Shown here: positions 44,555 to 54,500 of the stretch, in pieces
How positions within the stretch are numbered: the first letter of the stretch is position 1
Layout of the letters: every line of letters begins with the position of its first letter
Assembly (NCBI GenBank): GCA_963715055.1
Contig: CAVQRB010000019.1
Location: 82,074 to 146,073, forward strand
Length of the DNA stretch: 64,000 nt
Reading direction: 5' to 3'
From: CAVQRB01 sp963715055
GTDB taxonomy: Bacteria > Pseudomonadota > Alphaproteobacteria > Rhodobacterales > Rhodobacteraceae
Notes under the pieces: generated by a model
Seen by the model: only the letters and a program-made list of their open reading frames with translations
Told to the model about the DNA's origin: nothing
Databases searched by the model: none
Program-made: the position numbers and the translations under genes

Positions 44555-45208
44555 TCAGAGGATCTTCTGGCCGGTCTTTGCCCAGTCGGCCATGAACTGC
44601 TCGAGGCCCTTGTCGGTCAGCGGATGCGAGGCCAGTTTCTTGATGACCTCCGGCGGTGCGGTGATGACATCTGCGCCGATCAGGGCGGCCTGCTGCACAT
44701 GGTTGACCGAGCGGATCGAGGCCGCGAGGATTTCTGTCTCGAAACCGTAGTTGTCGTAGATCGTGCGGATTTCCTCGATCAGGTCCATGCCATCAAGGTT
44801 GATGTCATCGAGCCGCCCGATGAAGGGGCTGATGAAAGTGGCGCCGGCCTTCGCGGCCAGAAGCGCCTGATTGGCGGAGAAGCACAGCGTCACATTAACC
44901 ATCTTGCCTTCGCCAGAGAGCACCTTGCAGGCCTTGAGCCCGTCCCAGGTGAGCGGCAGCTTCACGGTGATGTTGGGGGCGATCTCCGCCAGCTTGCGGC
45001 CTTCGGCGATCATCGCCTCGGCTTCAAGTGCGACCACTTCGGCGCTCACCGGGCCATCGACGATGTCGCAGATTTCCTTGGTGACTTCGAGGATGTCGCG
45101 CCCCGATTTCAGGATCAGCGACGGGTTCGTCGTGACCCCGTCGACCATGCCCAGATCGTTGAGTTCGGTGATGGCTTTGGTATCGGCGGTATCGACAAAG
45201 AATTTCAT
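44555..45208 (-). CDS. fsa: fructose-6-phosphate aldolase / transaldolase-like protein
   Basis: This 217-aa single-domain TIM-barrel aldolase of the short transaldolase (TalC/Fsa) type starts MKFFVDTADTKAITEL. It has the Schiff-base lysine region NITVKLPLTWDGLKACK (about residues 80-96) and NVTLCFSANQALLAAKAGA near 106. Sequence alone does not separate Fsa from transaldolase activity. It stands alone and ends in a clear terminator. Confidence 0.9.
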   Translation of the reverse strand: MKFFVDTADTKAITELNDLGMVDGVTTNPSLILKSGRDILEVTKEICDIVDGPVSAEVVALEAEAMIAEGRKLAEIAPNITVKLPLTWDGLKACKVLSGEGKMVNVTLCFSANQALLAAKAGATFISPFIGRLDDINLDGMDLIEEIRTIYDNYGFETEILAASIRSVNHVQQAALIGADVITAPPEVIKKLASHPLTDKGLEQFMADWAKTGQKIL

Positions 45209-45333
45209 GGGTGCGTGTCCTTTTCAGGTATTCTTGATAACGCTAACGGAATGCGCGTCTCTTGCCCTTGGCTTTACCGCATGATCTGCGATGCTGGAAG
45301 CCTCAAAAGCCATCTGACACCGGAACCCGCGCG

Positions 45334-47531
45334 TTGAGCCTGCCGCAATTCTATGATCCCGACGCGCTCATCGGCGTGATGACGACGCAGCCACTGGGCC
45401 GTGCGTTGGACTACCGCGCGCCGGAAGGAGGCTGTCATCTGGGGGCCTTCGTAGAGGTGCCGCTGGGGCCGCGCAAGGTGCTGGGCGTGGTCTGGGGCCC
45501 GGGGCAGGGGGATTATGACCTCGGCAAGATCCGCGCAGTGATCCGGGTGCTCGACGTCGCCCCGATGCGCGAGGAGATGCGTCTCTTCCTGCAACGGGCG
45601 GCGGATTACACGCTGACGCCGATGCCCGCGATGCTGCGGCTTGCGACCCGGGTGCCGGGTCTCGGGCGATCCGCCGTCGATGCGCAAGATCTATCGGCGC
45701 GGGGAGGCCGAGCCCGACAAGATGACGGCAGCGCGGCGCAAGGTGCTCGATGCGCTCGAGCAATACGGCGATCTGGCCTTCACGCTCAAGGAACTGGCGG
45801 AAATGGCGGGCGTCGGGCACCTCCGTGGTCAAGGGGCTGGTGACGCAGGGGGTCGTGCTGGAGGAGGACAGCCCGCGCGATCTGCCTTTCCCCCGGCTCG
45901 ATCCGGCGCGTCCCGGCAAGGCGCTGACAGAAGATCAGGCGGCAGGGGCGCTGACGCTCGCCCAAGCCGTCGGAACCGAGCGCTACGGCACCACGCTGCT
46001 GCGCGGGGTCACGGGATCGGGCAAGACGGAAGTCTATCTCGAAGCGGTGGCGGCCTGCCTCAGGGCGGGTCGGCAGGCGCTGGTGCTCTTGCCCGAGATC
46101 GCCTTGACGGCGGAATTTCTGGCACGGGTGCAGGAACGTTTCGGCGCGAAACCCGCTGAATGGCATTCCGGCGCCACGATGACCGAACGCCGTCGCATCT
46201 GGCGCATGGTGGGGCAGGGCGAGGCGCAACTGGTGATCGGCGCACGTTCGGCGCTCTTTCTGCCCTACCGCGACCTTGGTCTCATCGTGGTCGATGAGGA
46301 ACATGACACGTCCTACAAGCAGGAGGAAGGCGTGCTCTACAATGCCCGCGACATGGCGGTGCTGCGCGCCTCGATCTGCGGGGCGCAGGTGGTGCTGGCC
46401 TCCGCCACGCCCAGCCTTGAATCCTGGGCCAATGCGGAAGCGGGTAAATACGCCAAGCTCACCCTGACCTCGCGCTTCGGCCCGGCGGTGATGCCCGAGA
46501 TGCGCGCCATCGACATGCGCGGCGAAAACCTTCCCTCGACCCGCTGGATTTCCGACGAGTTGCGGCGCGCGGTGGAGACGCGGCTCGCACGGGGCGAGCA
46601 GGCGATGCTCTTCATCAATCGGCGCGGCTATGCCCCGATCACGCTCTGTCGCGCCTGCGGGCATCAGATCGGCTGCGAGCACTGCGACGCGCGGATGGTG
46701 GAGCACCGCTTCCTCAAGCGGCTGGTCTGTCACCAATGCGGCGAGACCAAGCCGATGCCGACGGTCTGCCCCGCCTGTGCGGCAGAGGACCGGCTCGCCC
46801 CCGTGGGCCCCGGAGTCGAGCGGCTGGGCGAGGAGGCCGCGGCGCTGTTCCCGCAGGCCCGGATCGCGACGCTGAGTTCGGACATGTACAGCACGGCGCG
46901 CGCCCTCAAGGCGGAGATTGAAGGCATCGCGGCAGGTGCTGCCGACATCATCATCGGCACGCAGCTTGTGGCCAAAGGGCATAATTTCCCGCTGCTCACG
47001 CTGGTGGGGGTGATCGACGCCGACCTCGGGCTGCAAGGCTCGGACCTGCGCGCCGCCGAGCGCACGTTCCAGTTGATGCGGCAGGTGGCGGGGCGCGCGG
47101 GCCGCGCGGACAAGCCCGGAACCGCGCTTCTGCAGACCTACCAGCCCGAACACCCGGTGATCCGGGCGATCCTCGCGGGGGAGGAGGATCGCTTCTGGGC
47201 CGCCGAGGCCCGCGAGCGCGAGGCGGCGGGCGTACCGCCCTTTGGCCGTATGGCGGGCATCATCCTCAGTTCGCCCGATGTGGCATTGGCCTTTGACGCA
47301 GGTGCCCTGCTGGCCCGGCAGGACGCCCCCTTGCGGGCCATAGGGGCGCAGGTCTTCGGCCCTGCGCCCGCGCCGATCGCCCGGGTGCGGGGGCGGCACC
47401 GCGTTCGGCTGCTGGTCAAGGCGGCGAAATCCGCCCCCTTGCAGGAGGCGCTGGCCCGATGGGTCGGGCAGTTGCGCATCAAGGGCGACCTGCGCCTCGC
47501 GGTGGACATCGATCCGCAGAGCTTCCTCTAG
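45334..47531 (+). pseudogene. priA: primosomal protein N' (PriA helicase), reading frame broken twice
   Basis: Three frames are needed. Frame A (from about 45334) gives DYRAPEGGCHLGAFVEVPLG to RVPGLG. An extra base in TCGGGC (45663-45667) moves to frame B (DPPSMRKIYRRGEAEPDKM...AEMAGVG). An extra base in TCGGGC (45814-45818) moves to frame C (TSVVKGLVTQGVVLEE... to the stop). Frame C holds Walker A VTGSGKTEVY, DEEHDTSYKQEEG and the zinc cysteines CRACGHQIGCEHC and CHQCGETK. PriA restarts collapsed forks and is close to essential, so both breaks at the same hexamer suggest sequence errors. A TTG at 45334 is the likely start. Confidence 0.82.
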
Positions 47532-47632
47532 CTCAGACCGCATCGGCTTGGTCGCGCAAGCTGCCGCGGTGCGCGGCGCAGTGGGACGGTTTTCATATCG
47601 TCAAATCGCCGAAAAAGGCGTAAGGGCGAAGC

Positions 47633-48866
47633 ATGGCCCGCACAATTCCACTCGCCGACGCAAAACTGCTGCCCTTCTGGCGCAGCCCCAAGGGACTTCT
47701 GTTCCTGATGGCGCTGGCGATGCCCATCGCCTTCAACACCTGGTCGGCGCTGCTCAACAATTTCGTCATCGAGGCGGCGGATTTCGACGGTGCGGACATC
47801 GGCCTGCTGCATACGGTGCGCGAAATCCCCGGATTTCTGGCGGTGGGAGTCATCGCGATCCTGCTCTTCATGCGCGAACAGGTGCTGGGGCTCGTGTCGC
47901 TGGTCCTGCTGGGGGCGGCCACCGCCATCACCGCCTGGTTTCCCTCGATGGCGGGCATTCTCACAATCACGATGCTGAGCTCGATAGGTTTTCACTATTA
48001 CGAGACGGTCAACCAGTCCCTGCAGTTGCAATGGCTGACCAAGGCGGAGGCGCCGCGGGTGCTGGGCCTGCTTCTGGCGGCCGGGTCGACCGCCACCCTG
48101 GTGGCCTATCTCGCGATCATGGCGCTCTGGGACACGCTGGGGCTATCTTATAATACGGTCTACATGGCCGGAGGCGGGATTACCGTGGCCATCGCGCTTT
48201 ATGCGATGATCGCCTATCCGCAATTCGAAGCGCCCGACCCGCAGCTCAAACAGATGGTGCTGCGCAAGCGCTATTGGCTCTACTACGCGCTTGCAGTTCA
48301 TGTCGGGCGCGCGGCGGCAGATCTTCGTGGTCTTCGCGGGCTTCATGATGGTCGAGCGGTTCGGGTTCGACGTGCATGAGATCACCATGCTTTACCTCAT
48401 CAACCTTGTGGTCAATATCCTCGTCGCACCGCTTCTGGGGCGGGCCGTTGGCCATTTCGGCGAGCGTCGCACCCTGGGCTTCGAGTATATCGGGCTGGTG
48501 CTGGTGTTCCTCAGCTATGGCGGCGTCTATTACATGGGCTGGGGCGTCGCCGTGGCCGCGACGCTCTATGTGCTCGATCACATCTTCTTCGGACTGGCGC
48601 TGGCGCTGAAGACCTATTTCCAGAAGATCGCCGATCCCGGCGACATCGCTCCCACCGCTGCCGTTGCCTTCACGATCAACCATATCGCCGCGGTCTTCCT
48701 GCCGGTGCTGCTGGGGCTTTTGTGGCTTGCCTCGCCCGCGGCGGTGTTCTTTCTGGCCGCGGGCATGGCGGGTATCTCCTTCTGCCTTGCCATGCTGATC
48801 CCGCGTCACCCCGAAAAGGGGTACGAGACGATCTTCTCGCGTGGATTGCCGCAACCTGCGGAATGA
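47633..48866 (+). pseudogene. MFS transporter, reading frame broken once
   Basis: The N-terminal half (from ATG 47633: MARTIPLADAKLLPFWRSPK, TM segments at about residues 22-200) and the C-terminal half (FMSGARRQIFVVFAGFMMVE... to 48866) are in different frames. Dropping one T at 48291-48292 gives YYALQFMSGARRQIFVVF and a continuous ~410-aa transporter. The last bases overlap the MATE gene (ATGA), so co-translation is expected. The substrate is unknown. A sequence error is likely because both halves are well preserved. Confidence 0.8.
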
Positions 48867-50254
48867 GCCAGGGGCGTTTTCTGACCGGCTCGACCATGGG
48901 GCATGTGGTGCGGATGACGGCCACCGGTGCCATGGGGATTACCTTCGTCTTTCTGGTCGATGCGGCGAACCTTCTGTGGCTGTCGCAACTGGGTGAGCCG
49001 CAGCTTGTCGCGGCCATCGGTTTCGCCTTCGCGATCCAGTATTTCTCTGTCTCCGCCAGTGTGGGCCTGATGATCGCGGCGACCGCCATGGTGTCGCGCA
49101 GCATCGGCGCAGGCCAGCCCGGCCAGGCGCGGAAGCAGGCGGGTGCCGCCATGGTGATCGCCGCCTCCATCCTGACGGTGGTGGCGACGCTGGTCATTCT
49201 CGCCCGGCATGACCTGCTCGCCCTTGCCGGGGCGACCGGGGAGACCGCGCGTCTGGCCGCGCGCTATCTTGCCATGACAATGCCCTCGCTGGTGATCATG
49301 TCCTTCGGCATGGTGGCCTCCGGCGTGCTGCGCGCCGACGGCTTCGGTGCCAAGGCCATGTATGTCACGCTGCTTTCGGGGGCGCTCCTGATGGTGATCG
49401 ACCCGATCCTGATCCTCTGGATGGGCCTCGGGCTCGATGGCGCGGCGATCGGGCTCATACTCTTTCGCGTGGCCCTGATGGGCCTCGGGCTCTACTTCGC
49501 CGCCTGGCAGCACGGGCTTGTTGCGATGCCGGACCGGGTGGCCGTGGCGGAGGTGCTGCGGCCCTATCTTGTGATCGCGACCCCGGCGATCGCGACCCAG
49601 ATGGCGACACCGGCGGGCAATTACTTCCTGACGATGGTGATGGCGCCTTTCGGCGACGATGCGGTGGCGGCCTGGGCCGTGGTCGGGCGACTCACGGTCG
49701 TGGCTTTCGGCGGGGTCTTCGCGCTTTCCGGGGCAGTCGGTGGCATTTTCGGGCAGAACTACGGTGCGGGACTGTATGACCGGTTGCGCAGCACCTACCG
49801 CGACGCGCTGATCTTCTGCCTGATCTACACGCTGGTGATGTGGGGCGCGCTCGTGCTTGCGACACCTTTCGTGGTGCAGGCCTTCGCCCTGACCGGACAG
49901 GGGGCGGAGGTCGTCTGGGCCTTCACCACGGTCGGGGTCGGCGGTTTCGTCTTCATCGGGGCGCTTTTCGTCTCCAATGCCGCCTTCAACAACCTCGGCA
50001 AGCCGGGGCGCTCGACCCTGGTCAACTGGATCAAGGACGGGCTGCTGACCTGGCCTGTTGCAGCCTGGATGGGGCTGTATTTCGGCGCGGCGGGTGTGAT
50101 CTACGGGCAGGCGGCGGCGGGCGCGCTTGTGGGGCTCGCCTCGGCGATCTGGGGCTGGCGCTTCGTGCAGCGGCTGGAGGCTGACCCCGCGCCGGCGCTT
50201 GACCCCGAGCCACTGCGGCCCTACCCGAACCCTGAACAATTCCGGAGACGCTGA
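48863..50254 (+). CDS. MATE family efflux transporter
   Basis: This 463-aa protein has about 12 TM segments, with a typical N-half ATGAMGITFVFLVDAANLLW (about residues 18-37) and C-half LRPYLVIATPAIATQMATPA near 230. It overlaps the MFS gene at the start (ATGA) and prmA by one base at the end. The frame is open upstream to 48722 but inside the MFS gene. The substrate is unknown. Confidence 0.9.
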   Translation: MSQGRFLTGSTMGHVVRMTATGAMGITFVFLVDAANLLWLSQLGEPQLVAAIGFAFAIQYFSVSASVGLMIAATAMVSRSIGAGQPGQARKQAGAAMVIAASILTVVATLVILARHDLLALAGATGETARLAARYLAMTMPSLVIMSFGMVASGVLRADGFGAKAMYVTLLSGALLMVIDPILILWMGLGLDGAAIGLILFRVALMGLGLYFAAWQHGLVAMPDRVAVAEVLRPYLVIATPAIATQMATPAGNYFLTMVMAPFGDDAVAAWAVVGRLTVVAFGGVFALSGAVGGIFGQNYGAGLYDRLRSTYRDALIFCLIYTLVMWGALVLATPFVVQAFALTGQGAEVVWAFTTVGVGGFVFIGALFVSNAAFNNLGKPGRSTLVNWIKDGLLTWPVAAWMGLYFGAAGVIYGQAAAGALVGLASAIWGWRFVQRLEADPAPALDPEPLRPYPNPEQFRRR

Positions 50255-51126
50255 TGCCCACCTTTACCGCCCTGACGACTTTGCCCGGCAAGGCCGCTGC
50301 CGAAAAACTCGGCGAGGCCATGGAAAACCTGATGCCCGAACCCACCGGGGTGGGGGTCTTCGAGATCGAGGATGGCTCCGGGCTCTGGGAAGTCGGTGGC
50401 TATTTCACCGAAATGCCCGACGACACCGCGCTGGCCCTGCTGTCGGCAGCCATGGGGGCGAAACCCTTTGTCGTTTCTGAACTGCCCGAAACCGACTGGG
50501 TGGCGCATGTCAAGCGCGAGCTTTCCCCGGTGGCGGCGGGGCGTTTCTTTGTCTACGGCAGCCATGACGCCGACAAGGTGCCGGATGGAGTCGAACCTCT
50601 GCTGATCGAGGCGGCGATGGCGTTTGGCACCGGCCATCACGGGACCACGCTGGGCTGCCTGCGCGCGCTCGATCGCCTCGCTGCTGGTGGGTTCGAGGGG
50701 CGGCATGTGGTGGACATCGGCTGCGGCACCGCCGTGCTGGCCATGGCGGCGGCCCGGATCTGGCCCGCACCGGTGCTGGCCAGTGACATCGATGAGGTGG
50801 CGGTTGAAGTGGCGCGCAGCAACGTCGCCGCGAACGGGCTGGAAGACCGTGTCACCTGCGTCGAGGCGGCAGGTTTCGATCATCCCGCGCTTCGATCCGC
50901 AGGCCCCTTCGATCTGATATTCGCCAATATTCTCAAAGGACCGCTCATCGCCCTGGCCCCCGATCTGGCGGCAGCGCTGCGTCCCGGCGGATACGCGATT
51001 CTGTCGGGGATTCTCAACGAGCAGGCCGATGAGGTCATTTCGGTCTATAGCGGTTTCGGCATCAATCTCGTTGAACGCGAAGAGATTGTTGACTGGACCA
51101 CGCTTACTCTCGGTAGAAAAGCGTAA
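50254..51126 (+). CDS. prmA: ribosomal protein L11 methyltransferase
   Basis: This 290-aa SAM-dependent enzyme trimethylates ribosomal protein L11. Motifs are AFGTGHHGTTLGCLRAL (about residues 125-141), DIGCGTAVLAMAAARIW as SAM motif I (about 155-171) and the catalytic NILKGPLIALAPDLAAAL near 226. The one-base overlap with the MATE gene suggests co-transcription. Confidence 0.94.
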   Translation: MPTFTALTTLPGKAAAEKLGEAMENLMPEPTGVGVFEIEDGSGLWEVGGYFTEMPDDTALALLSAAMGAKPFVVSELPETDWVAHVKRELSPVAAGRFFVYGSHDADKVPDGVEPLLIEAAMAFGTGHHGTTLGCLRALDRLAAGGFEGRHVVDIGCGTAVLAMAAARIWPAPVLASDIDEVAVEVARSNVAANGLEDRVTCVEAAGFDHPALRSAGPFDLIFANILKGPLIALAPDLAAALRPGGYAILSGILNEQADEVISVYSGFGINLVEREEIVDWTTLTLGRKA

Positions 51127-51235
51127 TTCCGGCCTAATTTTGGCCACATTTCACGGTTTCGCCTTGATTCAGGCATATTTGAACAGCAATTGAATAGGAC
51201 AGTTAGTAAGGTCCTTTTTTGTTTGGGAGAGTGTG

Positions 51236-51580
51236 ATGTCCGATGCTTACGCTCAGTTTGAAACCCGCTGCGCGAGCCTGAAGCGCAAGCACAGCGAGCT
51301 GGCCAAAGGCTATACCGCGAAGCTCGATAGCGACGGGCTGATCACGCTGGTGCCGTTGCGGCGTCGCTCTTACCTGACAACGCGACTGATCCTCGGGTCT
51401 GTTGTAGGGTTCATGATATTCAAATCGGTGACCATCGCGCTGGTCGGAACCGTGACCTACCAAGAGCGCATCGACGCGCTTGCTGCCGGAACCGATTTCG
51501 AAAAGGCCGCCGCCTGGCTGATGCAGGCCGATCCCGTAGCGAGCAAACTCGCCGGTGTCATCGCACCCTACCTGCCTTGA
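51236..51580 (+). CDS. small membrane hypothetical protein
   Basis: I do not recognise this 114-aa protein. It has a charged N-terminal helix (about 1-45), one or two hydrophobic segments (LILGSVVGFMIFKSVTIAL, about 49-67) and a helical C-terminus. GGGAG sits about 6 nt before the ATG at 51236, and a T-tracted stretch lies upstream, so expression is plausible. Followed by a bidirectional terminator and the convergent DUF1127 gene. Confidence 0.65.
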   Translation: MSDAYAQFETRCASLKRKHSELAKGYTAKLDSDGLITLVPLRRRSYLTTRLILGSVVGFMIFKSVTIALVGTVTYQERIDALAAGTDFEKAAAWLMQADPVASKLAGVIAPYLP

Positions 51581-51618
51581 CCTCCGACACACTCGGGGCG
51601 CGCTCCGACATGAAAAAA

Positions 51619-51652
51619 GCCGCGGCTCCCACTCAAGGATGCTGCGGCTTTT
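51619..51652. terminator. bidirectional terminator
   Basis: GCCGCGGC (51619-51626) and GCTGCGGC (51641-51648) form an 8-bp stem with one G-T-type mismatch, flanked by six A upstream and TTTT downstream. It works for both the plus-strand membrane gene and the minus-strand DUF1127 gene. Confidence 0.8.
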
Positions 51653-51681
51653 GACTTTGGACCCTGCGGTCCGGGCAGACT

Positions 51682-51900
51682 TCAGCGGATGAAGTTGCTT
51701 TGTGCAACGTCGTCGATGTCCGAACGGGTCAGGCCGATGTCAGCCAATTCGCGGTCGGTGAGCGAGGACAGCGCATTGCGGGTCACGCGCGCGTCGTTCC
51801 AGGCGATGACGGAAGCCAGAACAGCGTTCAGGGATCCGAAGAAGCGGTTCACGGCGCTAGCGGTGCCGTAGGTGGTGCGGGATGTGTCGAAAGTTGCCAT
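51682..51900 (-). CDS. DUF1127 domain protein
   Basis: This 72-aa protein has a C-terminal DUF1127/YjiS-like segment NALSSLTDRELADIGLTRSDI (about residues 42-62). Small DUF1127 proteins are widespread in alphaproteobacteria, and some Arg-rich ones bind RNA. This copy is not Arg-rich, so RNA binding is uncertain. ATG 51900 is chosen because of the GGACGGCC-type region and family length. Confidence 0.85.
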   Translation of the reverse strand: MATFDTSRTTYGTASAVNRFFGSLNAVLASVIAWNDARVTRNALSSLTDRELADIGLTRSDIDDVAQSNFIR

Positions 51901-52230
51901 GGTGGCCGTCCTTTTTGAAAGTGGTTGACCGGTCAGGCCGGTGTGTTGTGAACGGCAGGTATGCCGTGCCCGCAATTTGGGCAAGATGCGAAAACGCAAG
52001 GTCGATATGCATTTTCTGCATGGGTCGAAATATCGTTAAAGTCTTGTAAACAAGATAGAAAAACGATCCGGTATTTGTCGGAAACAGCTGTCCGGGTGAC
52101 GGTTTTGATCCTTAGTTTGCATGACCGTTCACCGAACCGTGAAAACTTGTGCCGAAAACGAAACACTTGGCCGATGTTCGCCTTTCGTGCTAGTGCTGCA
52201 AAAAAGCATCAAATTGTCAGGACGTGAGGC
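51901..52230. promoter_or_regulatory. divergent regulatory region upstream of DUF1127 and ruvC
   Basis: About 330 bp, AT-richer than average. It holds an imperfect dyad TCTTGT-AA-ACAAGA (52042-52055) and a candidate SOS-type box (see 52176-52190). Nothing coding is convincing. Confidence 0.5.
52176..52190 (+). promoter_or_regulatory. candidate LexA (SOS) box upstream of ruvC
   Basis: GTTC-N7-GTGC differs by one base from the alphaproteobacterial SOS box GTTC-N7-GTTC. It lies 41 bp before the ruvC ATG, between a possible -35 (TTGGCC, 52167-52172) and -10 region. Binding is inferred. Confidence 0.35.
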
Positions 52231-52737
52231 ATGATACGGGTAATCGGCATTGATCCGGGGTTGCGGACCCTCGGATGGGGCGTGATCGACGTCGCTGGCA
52301 GCAAGCTGCATCATGTGGCGAACGGCCTTTGCGTCTCGTCCGGCGACGACCTGGCGGCACGGCTTCTGTCGCTTCACACGCAACTGACGACGATCATGCA
52401 GCGTTTTACGCCCCATGCGGCAGCGGTGGAGCAGACTTTCGTGAACAAGGATGGCGCGGGCACGCTGAAGCTGGGGCAGGCGCGAGGCATCGCCATGCTG
52501 GTGCCGGCGCAGGCGGGCATTCCGGTGGGGGAATATGCGCCCAATACCATCAAGAAGACCGTCGTTGGTGTCGGTCACGCAGAGAAGGCCCAGGTGCTGC
52601 ATATGGTGAAACTGCAATTGCCGGGGGCGGAGATCGCGGGGCCCGATGCGGCCGATGCGCTGGCAATCGCCATTTGTCATGCGCATCATGGCGGGGCGAC
52701 GGGGCTTGGTGCCGCCATCGAAAAGGCGCGGGCATGA
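52231..52737 (+). CDS. ruvC: crossover junction endodeoxyribonuclease RuvC
   Basis: This 168-aa Holliday-junction resolvase has the catalytic Asp in IGIDPGLRTLGWG (residue 7), Glu in AAVEQTFVNKDGAGTLKLGQ (about 66), and the DAADALAIAICH acidic pair (about 140). The length is normal. ATGA at 52734 overlaps ruvA. Confidence 0.97.
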   Translation: MIRVIGIDPGLRTLGWGVIDVAGSKLHHVANGLCVSSGDDLAARLLSLHTQLTTIMQRFTPHAAAVEQTFVNKDGAGTLKLGQARGIAMLVPAQAGIPVGEYAPNTIKKTVVGVGHAEKAQVLHMVKLQLPGAEIAGPDAADALAIAICHAHHGGATGLGAAIEKARA

Positions 52738-53396
52738 TCGGCAAGATCACCGGGCGCATCGACCATCGCGCCCCGGATCATGTGCTGATCGACGTGCGCG
52801 GGGTCGGGTATCTCGTTTATTGCTCGGAACGCACGCTGGCGGGGTTGCCCGCAGTGGGCGAGGTGACGGCGCTCTATACCGACCTGCTGGTGCGCGAAGA
52901 CGTCCTGCAACTCTTCGGCTTTCCCACGCTGACGGAAAAGGAGTGGCACCGCCTCCTGACGTCGGTACAGGGCGTCGGCGCCAAGGCCTCGCTGGCCATC
53001 CTCGGCACGCTGGGACCTGATGGGGTCAGCCGGGCCATCGCGCTTGGCGACTGGAACGCGGTGAAAGCCGCCAAGGGCATCGGGCCCAAGATCGCGCAGC
53101 GTGTTGTGCTGGACCTCAAGGACAAGGCGCCGGGCGTCATGGCCATGGCAGGGAGGGTCGCGGAGGCTCATGGCGATGCGCTGATCGATGCTGGCGACAC
53201 AGCCGCGTCCAAACCTTCAAAGCCCACGAAGCCCGTGGGATCGGCGCAGGCGGATGCCCTGTCTGCCTTGGGCAACCTTGGCTACAGCCCCGGCGATGCG
53301 GCGGGCGCCGTGGCGCAGGCGGCGGGCGAGATGCCGGAGGCAGAGGCGCCCGCCCTGATCCGTGCGGCGTTGAAACTGCTTGCACCCAAAGACTAG
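52734..53396 (+). CDS. ruvA: Holliday junction DNA helicase RuvA
   Basis: This 220-aa junction-recognition protein starts MIGKITGRIDHRAPDHVLID. It has the acidic-pin/HhH domains (SVQGVGAKASLAILG near 80; AKGIGPKIAQRVV near 115) and a C-terminal RuvB-binding three-helix domain after a linker rich in Lys/Pro repeats (about 145-165). The ATG overlaps the ruvC stop. Confidence 0.96.
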   Translation: MIGKITGRIDHRAPDHVLIDVRGVGYLVYCSERTLAGLPAVGEVTALYTDLLVREDVLQLFGFPTLTEKEWHRLLTSVQGVGAKASLAILGTLGPDGVSRAIALGDWNAVKAAKGIGPKIAQRVVLDLKDKAPGVMAMAGRVAEAHGDALIDAGDTAASKPSKPTKPVGSAQADALSALGNLGYSPGDAAGAVAQAAGEMPEAEAPALIRAALKLLAPKD

Positions 53397-53423
53397 GGTG
53401 GGGCCAAGCGTGCAGGACATCCC

Positions 53424-54446
53424 ATGACCGATATCGACCCCACCGTGCGGCCCGAGCCGTTGCCAGAGGATTTCGACCGGGCCTTGCGGCCACAGATGCT
53501 CGCGGAGTTCGTGGGGCAGGCGGAGGCACGCGCCAATCTGGCCGTCTTCATCCAGTCGGCGCGGCAACGCGGCGAAGCGATGGATCACACGCTGTTTCAC
53601 GGCCCGCCGGGGTTGGGCAAGACCACGCTGGCGCAGATCATGGCGCGGGAATTGGGCGTGGGCTTCCGGATGACCTCCGGCCCGGTGCTGGCAAAAGCGG
53701 GCGATCTGGCGGCGATCCTGACCAATCTGGAAGCGCGCGATGTGCTTTTCATCGACGAGATCCATCGCCTGAACCCGGCGGTCGAAGAGGTGCTCTATCC
53801 CGCGCTCGAAGATTTCGAACTTGATCTGGTGATCGGTGAGGGGCCAGCGGCCAGGACCGTTCGGATCGAGTTGCAGCCTTTCACGCTGGTCGGGGCCACG
53901 ACGCGCATGGGGCTTCTGACAACGCCCCTGCGCGACCGCTTCGGCATCCCGACCCGGCTGAACTTCTATACCGAGGACGAGTTGTTCATCATCGTGGAAC
54001 GCAATGCGCGAAAACTCGGCGCCCCGGCGGAGGAGGGCGGAGCGCGGGAAATCGCACGGCGTGCGCGCGGCACACCGCGGATCGCGGGCAGGCTCCTGCG
54101 CCGGGTGGTGGATTTCGCGGTTGTCGAAGGCGACGGGCGGGTGACGCAATCGCTCGCAGACATGGCGCTGACGCGCCTCGGGGTGGATCATCTCGGCCTC
54201 GATGGCGCGGACAGGCGGTATCTGCGGCTCATCGCGGAGAATTACGCAGGCGGACCGGTTGGGATCGAGACCTTGAGCGCGGCGCTCAGCGAGAGCCGGG
54301 ATTCGCTTGAAGAGGTGATCGAGCCTTTCCTTCTGCAACAGGGGTTGATCCAGCGCACGCCGCGCGGCCGGATGCTGGCTCAAAAGGGTTGGACGCATCT
54401 GGGGATGGCGGCCCCCAAGGGGCAGGCGGAGTTGTTCGGTGACTGA
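53424..54446 (+). CDS. ruvB: Holliday junction DNA helicase RuvB
   Basis: This 340-aa AAA+ motor drives branch migration. Walker A is GPPGLGKTTLAQ (about 58-69), Walker B is LFIDEIHRL (about 110-118), sensor I is VGATTRMG and the arginine finger is in PLRDRFG. The C-terminal winged helix ends RTPRGRMLAQKGWTHLG. Co-directional with ruvA. Confidence 0.97.
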   Translation: MTDIDPTVRPEPLPEDFDRALRPQMLAEFVGQAEARANLAVFIQSARQRGEAMDHTLFHGPPGLGKTTLAQIMARELGVGFRMTSGPVLAKAGDLAAILTNLEARDVLFIDEIHRLNPAVEEVLYPALEDFELDLVIGEGPAARTVRIELQPFTLVGATTRMGLLTTPLRDRFGIPTRLNFYTEDELFIIVERNARKLGAPAEEGGAREIARRARGTPRIAGRLLRRVVDFAVVEGDGRVTQSLADMALTRLGVDHLGLDGADRRYLRLIAENYAGGPVGIETLSAALSESRDSLEEVIEPFLLQQGLIQRTPRGRMLAQKGWTHLGMAAPKGQAELFGD

Positions 54447-54500
54447 GCGGACAATGAGATTGAAGACCTCCGGTGGGGATATTTGGAGCCAAAAGAAGTG

